Part shown: positions 53,352-64,000 of the stretch, piece after piece
Numbering within the stretch: the stretch's first letter is position 1
Layout of the letters: every line of letters starts with the position of its first letter
NCBI GenBank assembly: GCA_024195265.1
Contig: JAJLRJ010000014.1
Location: 19,432,959-19,496,958, forward strand
From: Dendrophyllia cribrosa
Taxonomy: Eukaryota; Cnidaria; Anthozoa; Scleractinia; Dendrophylliidae
Length of the DNA stretch: 64,000 nt
Direction: 5' to 3'
Notes under the pieces: generated by a model
Told to the model about the DNA's origin: nothing
The model's database searches: none
What the model saw: only the letters and a program-made list of their open reading frames with translations
Program-made: the position numbers and the translations under genes

Positions 53352-55194
53352 CTTTCGCCGCGTGTTCAGTGCTGTATTACTCGCTTTGTTTGACTCACAT
53401 TGCGTGACTTGCATAATGTGACTTTTTTGCGTGACTCACATTGTGTGACCTTCAACGTCACCGGTGAGATTGCATTGAAGAATCCCGTGAAGGACAAGCG
53501 TATATGGTGTACAGATATAAATGCCCTTGGTGTCAGCCGGGGTTGTGAACATGACTTCTGTAAACTTTTCAAGAACCGCTTGGACAAACAGCAGCAGCTT
53601 GTATCCAGATCTCTGTGTAAATCAGAATCAGCAATGGATTTATTACACAAACTTTTAACAAAACGCAAGGTTTATCGAACAGCTAAATATGTTTACTTTA
53701 TTAGCTTATCCTCGCCAAGCTATGTCAGCCCGTGATGAAGGTTAATTCAGTATTTTTGCTTAACCAAAATATTGAGAGATTGGGCTTATCTTTTTTAAGC
53801 TATTTTGAATTTTAATACATGTCCATTTGCAAGAAACACTTGTTGTAATACGTAGTTTCCTTGAGTTGTACATTTTTGCCATGTTATTTCAAGCTTAGAT
53901 TGTCCAAAAATAAGGGATTAGGGGAATAGCTTGATGTGTGTTATGTTTAAATTGTTTTATAAAGTCTTTAAAATATTTTGTGTTTAGAATTTTATCACAA
54001 TGTTTTGTCAATTTGTTTGTTTCAGTAAATTATTGGGGATCATCAGGATGTTTACAACACTTTTCTTTGTTCTTGTTTTTGTTGTAACTTTCGAGATGTT
54101 ATTTTTTAGCCCGCCATTGTTGAAATGTAAAATCCTTTATCAATGTTTATCACCCCAGCTTCCTATCACTACTGATAGTTTGAAGCATATTTTGTTGTCA
54201 AAAGTTTCCTTTTCATCAGTCTGCGTAGCAGGTGCAACAGAGAAATTTTGGGCACTAGTACGCGCGAGGGGTGAGGGGTACGCGCGAGGGGAAAGGTGCC
54301 GCTTGCTTGCCTGAAAGGCCTTTTCAAGTCATTCCCCCCCCCCCCCCTTTTCTTCCTCGAGCGTTCTCGAAACTCGTTTTGTTCGCCTGAGAATCCGTTA
54401 AAACTTTCGTTTCCTGTTCCTAGCAAAGTGACGTCTCGAAACCGACCGAAAACATTTGATACTGATGACCAACTACCCAGATATTTTCCGCGCTTCTGGT
54501 TGTTAATCAAAAAGCTCTTAAGAGCCATCTCGTGAATACGAAACAACGTCAGGTTAAGTCCACGGATCGGTTTTAATTTTCCATACTAAGTTTGAAGTCA
54601 AAGAATTGAAGAGTAAAACAGATTTAAAACGACCAAAACATCTTAGCGTGACATAAATATGCATTGTGTGAAACGAGACTGTCTAGACAACTGGATGATG
54701 TAATACACTGGGGAATTAAAACACAACAATCACCTTTAAGTAATGATCCGCAGAAGAAGGATAGCGCAGAACGGCAATGAAATGTCAAACACGATGGAAT
54801 GTCAAAATTTTTCATTGTTACAACTAGTGATCTAATTGGCCTAGACTCAAAAACCGCTAAAAAGTTAAGGTTGAAGGTGCATTTTGTCTAATTTTTTTAA
54901 GGTTTCAAGTAATTTGAGACCCAATCGCACAACATACAATTTTTTTTAAAGAAATTGCATTTGGGGAACTTCATCAAAGAAGCGAAATTATTAGCTATTG
55001 TCTTCTGCTATTCTGATTGGTTAAGCACGTACATTTCCTAAAATTTATTTGACGCAAATGGATTTTCTTTATTTTTATAATGAAATATAATTATTAACCA
55101 TCAGCTCCTCTATTCTTGAAATCAAAGATATTATATGTGGGAAAGAGCTAATGCCGCAGAACAATGAAGTTTGCTATCGTTCTTATGTGGAACA
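53352..55194. other. SLC4 3' UTR and downstream region
   Basis: No further conserved coding segment was seen. A polyadenylation signal could not be fixed. Bases 54255-54295 repeat TACGCGCGAGGGG. A C run lies at about 54335-54347. Confidence 0.4.
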
Positions 55195-55920
55195 ATACAT
55201 ACATACATACATACTTTATTGAGACTCCCTTCGACAGGTCTTTTCAGTCACAATGCTAACTACTACAGGAACCGCGGAGGGGGAGGGGCTGGTAGGGCCG
55301 CGGCCCCACCACTTTTTTGCGCCCCCGCCCCCCCTTTATTTTCAATTGTCGGCCCTCCCACTTTTCACCTTGCTCCGCGGTCCAAGTACTACATGTACAT
55401 AATACTTTTAATTAAGAAAACTTATTTACAGTAATTTAATTAAATTCAAAATATATTCAAAATTATTTCATACAAAACATATTGTTAAAAAGTGTCCGCT
55501 TAAAACTATTAATATCTTTAGTGTTCTTAATATTATCGGCTAGCCCATTCCATTCCCTTGGACCCCGAAAGTAAAATGCCCTTTGTCCCGTTGACAATCT
55601 GTAACGGGGGACCACAAAATTGTTACACCCCCTTGTGTTCTTATTATGAACTACTGAACGTTTAATAAAATATTTACCTAAATAATTTGGAGCTAAGCCA
55701 TTTACACATTTAAATGCTAAAATTAAGTCATTAAAACCTTCTCCGTAACATCTAGCCATTTAAGAGATCTCCGTCCCTGAGAGATGTGGTCAAACTTCCT
55801 TAAACCTAGTACAACTCTGGCAGCAAAATTTTGTACCAACTGCAGTTTGTGTAGGTTACGTTTAGATGTATTCCCCCGTACTGAAGAACAATAAAATAAT
55901 TGAAAACAAAAACAAAGCTG
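55195..55920 (-). mobile_element. 5'-truncated LINE, 3' end
   Basis: On the minus strand the frame 55759-55463 encodes the end of a non-LTR ORF2: LAPNYLGKYF, RAFYFRGPREWNGLAD and INSFKRTLF are typical post-RT motifs. After the stop, the 3' tail ends in a (TATG)n run (55195-55225 on the plus strand: ACATACATAC). A GC-rich insert of about 100 bp interrupts the tail at about 55270-55375. Confidence 0.7.
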
Positions 55921-56513
55921 AAAACAAAGCTATTTATAAGTAATAAAAGTGTTTTCTTATCTAAAAGGTGTTTAATACTTAACATCTAATACACTGGGAA
56001 ATTAAAAAAAGTTTACGAGTGACTCTGTTCCTGTATACTTAACGCTTGGCGTATTCACGAGATGAAAATGAATCTCCTCTTGCATTTTCTCTTGCCTCGT
56101 AGTTTTCTTGTATCCAGTGAAAACAGGCTGTGAACAAGACGACCCTTCAAACAGCAAATCTGAGTGTCGCTATAAACACGATTGTACGTTGCCAGTTTAG
56201 GTCAGACTTTACTTGCAACAAGTAACATTTACGATTTATACATTTAGTTGTTTTGCGACTTTCATTGCGTTTGTACAAGTATGTTTTAGTGTTAATAAAA
56301 GCTTTGTGTACATGCGAGACTATTGATAGAGTGATTTTACTTAGACCGTGAAACAGTATTTTGCAAGTATCTTGGTGCCGAATTGTACTCTGTATTGATA
56401 CTGATGTCTTCAAAAAATATACGTCTGCGAAGAAACCCGAAGCCACTTCCTTATAATTCCCTAAGCAGCACCGCGTCATCGCACTTGAAGAGGTCAGAAG
56501 AAGCTCTGCCAGG

Positions 56514-56984
56514 TTAAAGGGATGGTTTCACGGTTCGGCGCATGTTCACAGATTAAAATGCTTTATTCGCTTTCTTACCAATTGTACCGATTAAAAAACA
56601 GTCACATTTACTTCAATAATCACATACTATAATTAGTCTAAACAAAGCGAAGGATGACCAAAATTCATAGAAAATTTCAACGGATTACACCGACAAAGTC
56701 AACACTGAATAAAACCTTTGACCTGAAGGATTTATTCTACGCTCTGGTGGCTTTCATGGCGCACATGGGTTTGTATCCATTCAATCAGCTGACTGACCGC
56801 GACGGCCCCGACCGCGACATTTTCACGGGCAAATTTCCCGCCAGAGTTATCTACTCGCTTCCGATTGGCCTAAACCATGAAATTAAATGGGTTACGTCAT
56901 AGCTTGCACATGCACCGAACCATTAAATTAAATGGGTTACGTCATAGCTTGCACATGCGCCGAACCGTGAAACCCTCCCTTTAA
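56514..56984. mobile_element. TTAA-flanked MITE, AGGGATGGTTTCACGG ends
   Basis: TTAA at 56514-56517 and 56981-56984. The ends AGGGATGGTTTCACGGTTCG and CGAACCGTGAAACCCTCCCT pair for about 30 bases. Near the right end a segment containing GGGTTACGTCATAGCTTGCA is directly duplicated. The 82-residue ORF from 56654 is unlikely to be functional. Confidence 0.75.
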
Positions 56985-56987
56985 AGA

Positions 56988-58296
56988 CAGGGTTCGCACG
57001 CGCCTTGAAAGTCCTTGAAAGTCCTTGAATTTCAAAATCAAAATTCAAGGCCTTAAAAGTCCTTGAAAATTGCAGTCAGTCCTGGAAAGTCCTTGAAATC
57101 GGTAGCTAATTTCATCCAATTCTAGAGTGCCTACTATGAAAATATATGCTACTGGCAGAACAGTAGCAACAATAAAAACGATCATTGCACCTCTCCGAAC
57201 GTCCATAAAGCGCCCCACGCACATTGAATACATTTTCCTCTTCTTGGTTGTATTCATTGCTCTGATTGGTTCAATATCTGCACTGCTAAGAGCCAATGAA
57301 ATGTTTTGTACTATTCGCTTTTTCCGCGAAAAGCCATGTGCTTCGAGTGCTTCGTTGTTTGCGTGGGAGTTGTTTGTTTGCATGTTGTTTCACGAGTTAA
57401 AGATTTACAACAATGGGCAAGTGTGTTTTCAGCGACTTGTGGCTTCAAAAATGCTAGGAAAGTTCTGGAAGGTGACTGTGATTCCCTTTTGGAACTATTT
57501 AGACAATTCATTACGGAAGTCTCCTCATCTTCTCGATCAGAGTTCAAAGACTATGATCCTAACAATGATAGACTTGATTCCTTTCTGTATCTTCACATGG
57601 GACAGAAGCAAAGCTATCAATCGTTGTGGAAAGTAGTCGCACACCTACTGATATTATCACACGGCCAAGCCAGTGTTGAAAGAGGATTCTCAGTCAATAA
57701 GCAGCTGGAAGTTGAGAACCTTCAAGAGCGTTCGTTCGTTGCTCAAAGGCTGGTACAAGACCATGTACAATCTGTGGGAGGTGTCCTTGCTGTTTCAATC
57801 AACAAACCTCTCCTTTGGTCAGCTGCAGGAGCTAGGCAGAAGTATTCATTGTATCTTGATGAACAAAAGAGAAAGAAAACGGCTGAGGGTGTAGAGCTTA
57901 AGCGAAAGGAGTTAGTGGATGAACTTGATGAACTCAAAACAAAAAGAAGGCGTTTAGAAGCTGATGTTGATTGTCTTGTTAAATCGGCAGACGAGTTTGC
58001 ACAGAAAGCAGAAGATACTGGTAGACTTGAGTGGATTACAAAGTCAAATAGTTTGAGGAGAACTGCAAAAGAAAAGGAGACGACTCGCAAAGACCTGGAG
58101 GACAAAATTGCTAATGTTGTGGATGAACTAAAAAAGACATAGACTTTTACCTCTCTGGTTGGCACACTCTCTACCACGAGCAGCGGATTATCGCTTGATT
58201 TTGTAGTGTGTGGAGTCCTTGAAAAATGGAAAATGTGTCCTTGAAAGTCCTTAAAAAGTCCTTGAATTTTTACTCCAAAAAAGTGTACGAACCCTG
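56988..58296 (+). mobile_element. CAGGG-ended DNA transposon with transposase remnant
   Basis: Starts CAGGGTTCGCACG and ends CGTACGAACCCTG-like (GTGTACGAACCCTG). TAAAGA stands on both sides (56982-56987 and 58297-58302), a probable 6-bp target duplication. Both subterminal regions repeat GTCCTTGAAA. It carries the 278-residue frame described separately. Confidence 0.75.
57306..58142 (+). CDS. C-terminal part of a hAT-like transposase
   Basis: A 278-residue frame inside the CAGGG element. Residues about 95-155 contain DSFLYLHMG, LWKVVAHLLILSHGQASVER and FSVNKQLEVENLQERS, resembling the C-terminal dimerisation block of hAT-type transposases (hydrophobic run, then S-x2-ER-x-FS). The rest (residues 185-278) is charged coiled coil ending VVDELKKT. 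The N-terminal DNA-binding and most of the catalytic part are missing, so it is probably inactive. The 6-bp target duplication is unusual for hAT (8 bp), so another superfamily such as IS3EU is possible. Confidence 0.6.
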   Translation: MYYSLFPRKAMCFECFVVCVGVVCLHVVSRVKDLQQWASVFSATCGFKNARKVLEGDCDSLLELFRQFITEVSSSSRSEFKDYDPNNDRLDSFLYLHMGQKQSYQSLWKVVAHLLILSHGQASVERGFSVNKQLEVENLQERSFVAQRLVQDHVQSVGGVLAVSINKPLLWSAAGARQKYSLYLDEQKRKKTAEGVELKRKELVDELDELKTKRRRLEADVDCLVKSADEFAQKAEDTGRLEWITKSNSLRRTAKEKETTRKDLEDKIANVVDELKKT

Positions 58297-58460
58297 TAAA
58301 GATAAAGTTCTCTAAGGAGTGTAACTGTTGCTTGAGCTCTGTACAAGCTTTGCGATCTTCCAAATGTAAAGAAACGGCGGGAAATTCAGAATAAGATATA
58401 ACATCTTTAACTATGTCCCCTAAAATATTTATGTTACCATATAGTGTTTGCAAGCGACGT

Positions 58461-59707
58461 CATAAAAATTCAAAAATCTAAAGTATACATCCTACAAAGC
58501 TATGTCTAACATGGTATGTGGATACCAGTGTTATGATCTTTCACAAAAGGTTTCAGGTTTTAACAATGTTTTGCTACCGATTTATAAAGGTTTTCCGTCA
58601 CGCTATTTCAAATAAGCCGTAAAAATAACCAAAATTAAACCAGTTAAGTTATTTTTCATTTATAGATGCTTATAAGCCGATTTAATGGCACTTATAGTGA
58701 ATACAGTATTTTGTGATGAGATTTTTAGTGTAATTGAGACTTTGAAGTTTTAGCCGCCATGTTTATTACTAACTCGTTCGCCTATAGCTCTCGAACGAAA
58801 TGGACCACTTTCAAACGCCATTTTCCGTTGATACTTGGCATAAAGCATCTTTAACCAACAAACAATCAAAGCCATATGGTAACTTTCAGAACAAGCGCTC
58901 TGGCGGAAAAAAATTCAACCTCGAAATATCTTCCCATACAAAAAGAAACCTAAAATAGACCAAATTCAAGCAAAATTTGCGACCGGTTCCACATTAAGTA
59001 AAATTTCGGGAAAGGTCTCATTCTTTCCATTGATATCTTATCTGCAAAAGCCATTTGGTAACCTTTAAGAAACTTAAGTAATAAACTCGAAAACTCGCCA
59101 AACGTATGCGCTGTTGGCCGTTTTCAGGTCATTTTCCTTATTGTTAACCGCTTTGCATTCTGATTGATTTTGAAATTTCGCGCGGAGCACGCATAAAAGT
59201 CCCGGATGTGTCGCGGCATTCTGGGCGATGTTAAAATTTGGCCCAGATGTGTTGTTTAAAACTCTCTACAATATCATAAACATTTTGGAATCAAAAACTG
59301 CATCTGAATTTTGATATGACATCAGTGAAAACACTCTATAGTATATATAAATACGATAATTGTACATAGATAGTTAGCAATTACAATTGTTAGAATATTT
59401 AGAGTAACACCTCCATGACCTCCCACATTTCAATCTTGTGTTACGTTGTGTTTCTACAAGTAAGTAAAGGAATAGCATTCCTTTAGTTTAAAACATTTTG
59501 ATCAGCAATACTATTACCTTAAACATGTGCAATCTGTTCTTATAACTTAAGTTCTTTCTCGGTGTTTAATAAAGTAAAAAAGTATGATGAGTTCACATGT
59601 AAATCTGTAAAAGCGTTAGTTTTTTAACGGCTATGTTAGTTTGTGATTGTTTTTATCAAAGCACCAATTTCTTTCTTACTCTTTTTCGTTTTGCCGGATA
59701 TGTCCTT
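58461..59707. other. No gene recognised
   Basis: AT-rich sequence between the decayed copy and the disrupted minus-strand gene. No conserved coding segment or clear transposon ends were seen. Confidence 0.4.
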
Positions 59708-61253
59708 TTAGACGAAATCTTTATTTATCTGTAACCGATTATACGCCTCGGTAAACTTTTCAACGATGAAACTCTGCACCAAGCCTGGGATCTCCTTCTC
59801 ATATGGACATTTCAGTAAGTCAAGAATCCGTCTGATATCCTCCCGAGCCGCATATATGAATTCATCACGTGCACCCAGCCACAAAGCTATTCTCGCTTGA
59901 ACAAGCAGCCTGCTGTCCAGCGGTAGGAGAGCAACGGAACTAACAACGAATCGAGACTCCAGCAACGGATCATAAAACATTGGTGGAGTGACCAAGGAGT
60001 TATTAAATACATAGGAGTTAAATTTGAGGAATTCTTCTCTCTCTCCAGGCAGTTGTCGAATGGACGAGATAACGTCTTTAAGGACGTTCGCGCTAATTGT
60101 TTATGCGCATCCTTACTGCGCACGCAATTCATGTCGCAACGCCATGCTTCGTCATGCACGAGCGCGCGCGCAAGAGAAGAAAATCTAAGCACATAAAGAG
60201 CTTATAGCGGTTGCGTTAACTTTGCTTAGATTTAACTCGCTTGGATGGTCGGTGACCCCCAAATTTTTTTTCATAGATAATTTTCTTTGCCAATTCTCGA
60301 CAGATTGTGAAAAAATGAACAAAAAATCAATGTAGGAAGTTTAAATTGTTTCCATTTTTCTACCCGCGCGCCATCGAATCCTGCCAACTTGCGGCTGTCA
60401 GAGTTTGCAAATGCTGTCGTTTAAAGATGAAATTTACTTCAAGAAACGTCACCAGTTGAATGAATTTGCTGAACAGACCTACAAGCATAAAATTTGGGAA
60501 AGAAAGTTGCATTTTAGAGATTCATTTGCAATATTTTTAGACTAACAGACATTGGGATCACATCCCGTAAGGAAGACCAATTTTTCAAAATTAGGGTCGC
60601 CTTTCAGATAGCTTATCTCAGAAACGAAGTCGGTGACCCCCTAATTTTTTTGCGTTTCTGACACAAGTAACTCATAACCTAGCTGTAGCAAAAGTTTTAT
60701 AAAAAAATCAATGTTAGAAGATTTTCGCGCGAACGTCCTTAAATGATACGGATCTCCGTTCTCGAAGGAACTCAAATTTAATTGTTTCCAATTCCCTGAG
60801 CAGCACTGGGTCATTGTGCAAGGGTTTGAGAAACTTTGCCATGGTAGAGATAAAGTTCTCCAAGGAGTCTAACTGCTGCTGAAGCTCAATGCAAGCTTGG
60901 CGATCCTCATCAATTGCCGCCAAGACATCTTTAAGATCTAACTGTTGCTTAATCGTCTCATCTTTGGAATCTGCCATCGCACCTTCTGCTCTTACTGCGC
61001 CTGCTGCTGCCTTTGCAATCCAGAACAGAAATTGTACAATTTCAGTCAGGCTCGGCAATGTGTTGTATGTATGTTTCTGTAGCTCTCTTGTAGTGCGCGC
61101 CCTTATTCGAATCCATCGGAGAAGAGCGTTATGCAGCTCTACGCGTAGTCTGTGAAGCTGTGCAAACTGCTCTCTAATTTGATTGAGCGATTCTTGGTTT
61201 TCGGGGAGATCATTGGCACAGTCATCGTTTTCCATAGATGCTGGATCAGCAAC
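59708..61253 (-). pseudogene. Unidentified host gene exon disrupted by a TTAA element
   Basis: On the minus strand an acceptor TTTTGCAG ends at 61253, followed by an ATG at 61235 (MENDDCANDLPEN). As it stands the frame stops at 60714 after 173 residues, the last few coded by the inserted element. Beyond the insertion the frame continues from 60077 to a TAA at 59708. Omitting the element plus one TTAA gives 497 + 370 = 867 bases, exactly 289 codons with no stop. The first part is helical and charged (EDRQACIELQQQLDSLENF). The second part is a compact helical stretch with RRILDLLKCPYEKEIPG. I do not recognise the family. Upstream exons probably lie beyond 61253. The allele may be null, or the insertion polymorphic. 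Confidence 0.6.
60078..60742. mobile_element. TTAA-flanked element inside a coding exon
   Basis: TTAA at 60078-60081 and 60739-60742 flanks a 657-bp element with inverted ends GGACGTTCGCGC / GCGCGAACGTCC. The phrase GGTGACCCC(C/T)AAATTTTTTT... occurs twice inside in similar form (60252 and 60632). No transposase. The piggyBac or Kolobok target preference fits. Confidence 0.85.
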
Positions 61254-61445
61254 TGCAAAAGGATTTAACACGTTTAACTAACTTTTACAATTCCGTTCCC
61301 CATACCCACCCCCTGAGGCTGATATCGCCTCGTCGGTTGCAAGCAAATATATAGGGTGACTTTGGGTAGCTCGTATTGTTCAGCAAAAAGTTATGTTTTT
61401 AACATCCTGCATATTTCTTGCTTGAACTGAAATCGGTCCGATTAT

Positions 61446-62036
61446 TTGATATGCAACGGTTCGGTACGTTTACACCGAAAATTTCCTGATATTGTTAAAC
61501 TTCATACTTGTCTCTTTTTCTTCGATCTCTTGTGTGATCCTGAACCCTCCAATTTAATCACACCGCTGTTATCAGAACAACATAGCTTTACTACTCGTAA
61601 TGCCTCTTTAGAACAACTTTATATTCCCTTTTATAGAACAAACATTAGAAAGTTCTCTCCTACCATTATTGGGCGATATTTTTGGAACGATCTTCCCCTT
61701 TCCATCCGCTCTAAGCCTACTAAAAAACTATTTGAGAAATCTCTTTTCATTCATTACTTATCCCAATACTAGATTGACTTAGTTGCTTTATCTACTCGTA
61801 CTTATATACATAATTATTGCTTTCATGTGTGTGTATGTGTGTGCGTGTGTGTTTATTTGTTTATTGTATGTTATTAGCATTTTCTCTTTTTATCCACTTA
61901 ATTAAATATCCTTTATATTTTCCAACTACGAGGGCAAGGTATTAGTTTAACTATTTTTTGCCCCTTTTCTCTTTGTTTCTTAATTATTCATTGCTGTAAA
62001 CTTGTTAATTTTTGGAGAATAAAATAAATAAATAAA
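61446..62036 (+). mobile_element. 5'-truncated LINE, 3' end
   Basis: The frame to 61772 encodes the end of a non-LTR ORF2 with FTTRNASLEQLYIPF, TNIRKFSPTIIGRYFWNDLP and KKLFEKSLF, typical of CR1/L2/Jockey-like elements. The stop is followed by about 260 bp of 3' UTR ending in (AAATA)n-type sequence at 62018-62036. Confidence 0.75.
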
Positions 62037-63180
62037 ACCGAAAGTCCAAACCTTGATTATGACTTTGACGTAAATGATTATCAGCTATTATTACTCATGC
62101 GCATAGCGCGCATGAGGTAAGGTTCCGGCTTCGTTTTTCTTGTTTTTATTATTATTATTTTTTGTGTCACGATTTGGCATGCAAATTTATGCACGCATAT
62201 TTTAGTGACCGGGTCCTCGATCGAACGGCAGCCATTTTTGTAGAATATGTTGGTGGCGCTCGGCATGTGCTTGGTTTTTAAAACCGTAGTTTCGTGTCAT
62301 CGCATTAATAACTCACATTTAAAAGATTCAAAATGAAAAGAGAAAGCTTTAAAGAATACCCAAGGCCGCTATAGTGGAGAAAAAGGAGAGCTTTCAGCAA
62401 CTAAATCTTGCTTCGAGGACATTCATACGCTTTTATCAGTGTGGCGCGATCAAAACCGAAGAAGCAGAGTTTTAAAGAATTTTCATACAGACGAGGGACT
62501 TACCGTAAAAGAAATTACAATTTTTGGTAAGAATTTATGTTTATATCAATTTGTGATTCACTTTTTCTTTGTGTTCTGGTTAGTTTTAGAGAAATTTTTA
62601 TAAAACATGCTAAACTTCAATCGTAATGACATCTGATATTATGTAAACAAAATATCTAACTTCACATGCGTCGCCTAATACGCAAAGATGTCTGTGTATG
62701 TTTTGCAATTTTCATTTCCAAATCGGTTTCTAGGGCAATTTTCGATACAACTGGTGTATTTTATTCGAAAATTAGTCATACTTGTAATTCTAGACCGAGT
62801 AAAAGTTTTTGTGCACGGTCGCGTAATTCTGTTATTGAGATTCGCTAAAATTGAAAAAATAGCCCGGTCGTTTGCTGATTTCATTGCTTTTAAAAGTAGT
62901 CTTTTCAAATGTAACGGAAATAAGTCAAGGTTTGGAAAATAAAAGAGGAGTGTGATCGGGAATCAATAAATTAAATATTCAAAGCGAGTACAGAAAACGT
63001 GTTTTAGCGTGTTCTTTAGCATGTCACGCAAAATTCGTTGAGGGGGGAAGGGGTACGTGCCCGGTTCAAAATAAACCATAAAACTTTCTTCCGCAAGCGC
63101 ATGAGTGTAGGCTACAATAGTAGCCTCTTGTTCAAATTTAAATTGCTTCTATCCCATGAGATGTTAGAACGTTTAGGCGA
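62037..63180. other. No gene recognised
   Basis: Contains a small palindrome CATGCGCATAGCGCGCATG at 62096-62114. No conserved coding segment was identified on either strand. Confidence 0.4.
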
Positions 63181-63181
63181 G

Positions 63182-63484
63182 CGTCCAACATTGCCATCCA
63201 ACATTGCCATCGAACAAGTGTTGGCCAACAATGTTGGGACGTTTAGCCATAGCAGACGTTCATCATTACCATCCAACAAATGTTGGCCAACAAGAAGCTC
63301 TGTTTAGCCACGTGTCCAACATTGCAATCCAACAAATGTTGGCCAACACTAACATGTTGGGACGATTGGCCGGGCGTTCAACATTGCCATCCAACAAATG
63401 TTGGCCAACAATGTTGCGATGTCTATCCACGCGTCTAACATTGCAATCCAACAAATGTTGGCCAACATGTTGGTACGTTTAGCC
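63182..63484. repeat. Palindromic minisatellite, five units of 56-62 bp
   Basis: The core CCAACAAATGTTGGCCAACA starts at 63273, 63329, 63391 and 63448, with a variant at 63212. Units are linked by ACGTTTAGCCA-type words. The core is itself an inverted repeat (TGTTGGCCAACA). The repeat peptide SNKCWPT read through it is an artefact. Confidence 0.85.
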
Positions 63485-63556
63485 TGGCTAACAATGTTAA
63501 AAGTGCCCCTGTAATCAAATTTTTGATTTTCTTTTTTTTACATTTTCGTGTACTAT

Positions 63557-64000
63557 TAGACTTTCTTACTCATCTTGCCAAATTTCAATCCATTACGAAC
63601 ATCAGAAGTCATTTTATTTTAACATTTATTTCCGAGAATTTACGGCCGCCATTAATCAACCTTGTTTCAAGGCTTGGTTGCGAATGGGAAAAAGTGACGT
63701 CAAAGACTCAAACATACCTCACGGGTTGAAATTATAATAACAATAAGCATAGAAAATTGCACGAAGAACAAGTCCAAAGTTTTTGTTGCTTTTCGCGTGA
63801 TTTTCAATACTTATTGTTATTATAATTTCAATCCGTGTGGTATGTTTGAGTCTTTGACGTCACTTTCTCCCATTCGCAACCAAGCCTTGGAACAAGGTTG
63901 ATTAATGGCGGCCGTAAATTCTCGGAAATAAATGTTAAAATAAAATGACTTCTGATGTTCGTAATGAATTGAAATTTGGCAAGATGAGTAACAAAGTCTA
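63557..64000. repeat. Long palindrome with 200-bp arms, cut by the window end
   Basis: Bases 63557-63757 recur as reverse complement at 63801-64000 with about eight differences by eye and a 43-base spacer. The arms contain AATTTACGGCCGCCATTAAT and GTGACGTCAAAGACTCAAAC. The outer ends lie at or beyond the window edge, so the full element size is unknown. Confidence 0.85.

Larger units (their letters stand above)
56440..58460 (-). pseudogene. Decayed relative of the 59708-61253 exon, split by two insertions
   Basis: On the minus strand 58460-58303 encodes EDRKACTELKQQLHSLENF, close to EDRQACIELQQQLDSLENF of the gene at 61235. The homology continues after the insertions at 56513-56440 (GGTGCTGCTTAGGGAATTAT against CAGTGCTGCTCAGGGAATTG), now with small deletions and a shifted frame. 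I cannot name the product family. Confidence 0.6.

Noticed and set aside
53400..53735. 111-residue ORF after the SLC4 stop
   Set aside because: Low-complexity start from GTGACTCACATT repeats and no recognisable domain; most likely 3' UTR.
57743..58453. 236-residue minus-strand ORF
   Set aside because: Most of it is antisense to the transposase remnant (57306-58142). Only its first part (EDRKACTELKQQ) is real homology, and it belongs to the decayed exon copy.
63204..63482. Repeat protein with SNKCWPT motifs
   Set aside because: Same explanation: a palindromic minisatellite of irregular 56-62 bp period, frame not maintained.

Overview
The window is animal nuclear DNA, most likely from an anthozoan cnidarian and plausibly a stony coral. 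The reasons are AT-rich DNA, short exons split by long introns full of small inverted-repeat transposons, a TTAGGG telomere-type repeat, and three conserved metazoan genes. The species assignment is inference. No prokaryotic genes, rRNA or CRISPR arrays were seen.

Three complete conserved genes lie on the + strand. (1) 5168-7480: a two-exon LITAF-domain gene, 152 residues, a zinc-binding membrane protein of late endosomes and lysosomes. (2) 10847-23699: GOSR2 (membrin), the Qb-SNARE of ER-Golgi transport, eight exons and 213 residues. Its first intron carries a 5.6 kb sense-oriented Ty3/gypsy-like LTR retrotransposon with one intact 1635-residue Gag-Pol frame. (3) 38548-53351: an SLC4 Cl-/HCO3- exchanger of the AE1-3 type, 13 coding exons and 996 residues, one intron using a GC-AG splice pair. 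Exon phases agree at every junction of all three genes, and the reconstructed proteins align end to end with their families.

On the - strand, 61253-59708 is an unidentified host exon broken by a 657 bp element at a TTAA site. Removing the element and one TTAA leaves exactly 289 codons. A decayed relative of the same exon (58460-56440) is split by two further elements. A tentative two-exon small membrane ORF, or SLC4 5' leader, lies at 30714-31926.

Most of the rest is transposon-derived. It includes: MITEs with TTAA, TA or 8-bp target duplications, often nested two or three deep; a family with CCCGGGG termini whose G tract expands asymmetrically, one copy enclosing about 24 TTAGGG units; a TTAACCC-ended family with internal 88-bp or 106-bp tandem units, seen about ten times; three CAGGG-ended elements built of repeated short words; a tRNA-derived SINE; two LINE 3' ends; a Penelope-like inverted pair with decayed hammerhead motifs; and a 200-bp-arm palindrome at the right edge.

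The three conserved genes do not form an operon or pathway. LITAF and GOSR2 both act in membrane traffic and SLC4 in acid-base balance, and their proximity is probably incidental. The main themes are transposon nesting and tandem expansion inside introns, with exons kept intact except in the - strand gene.
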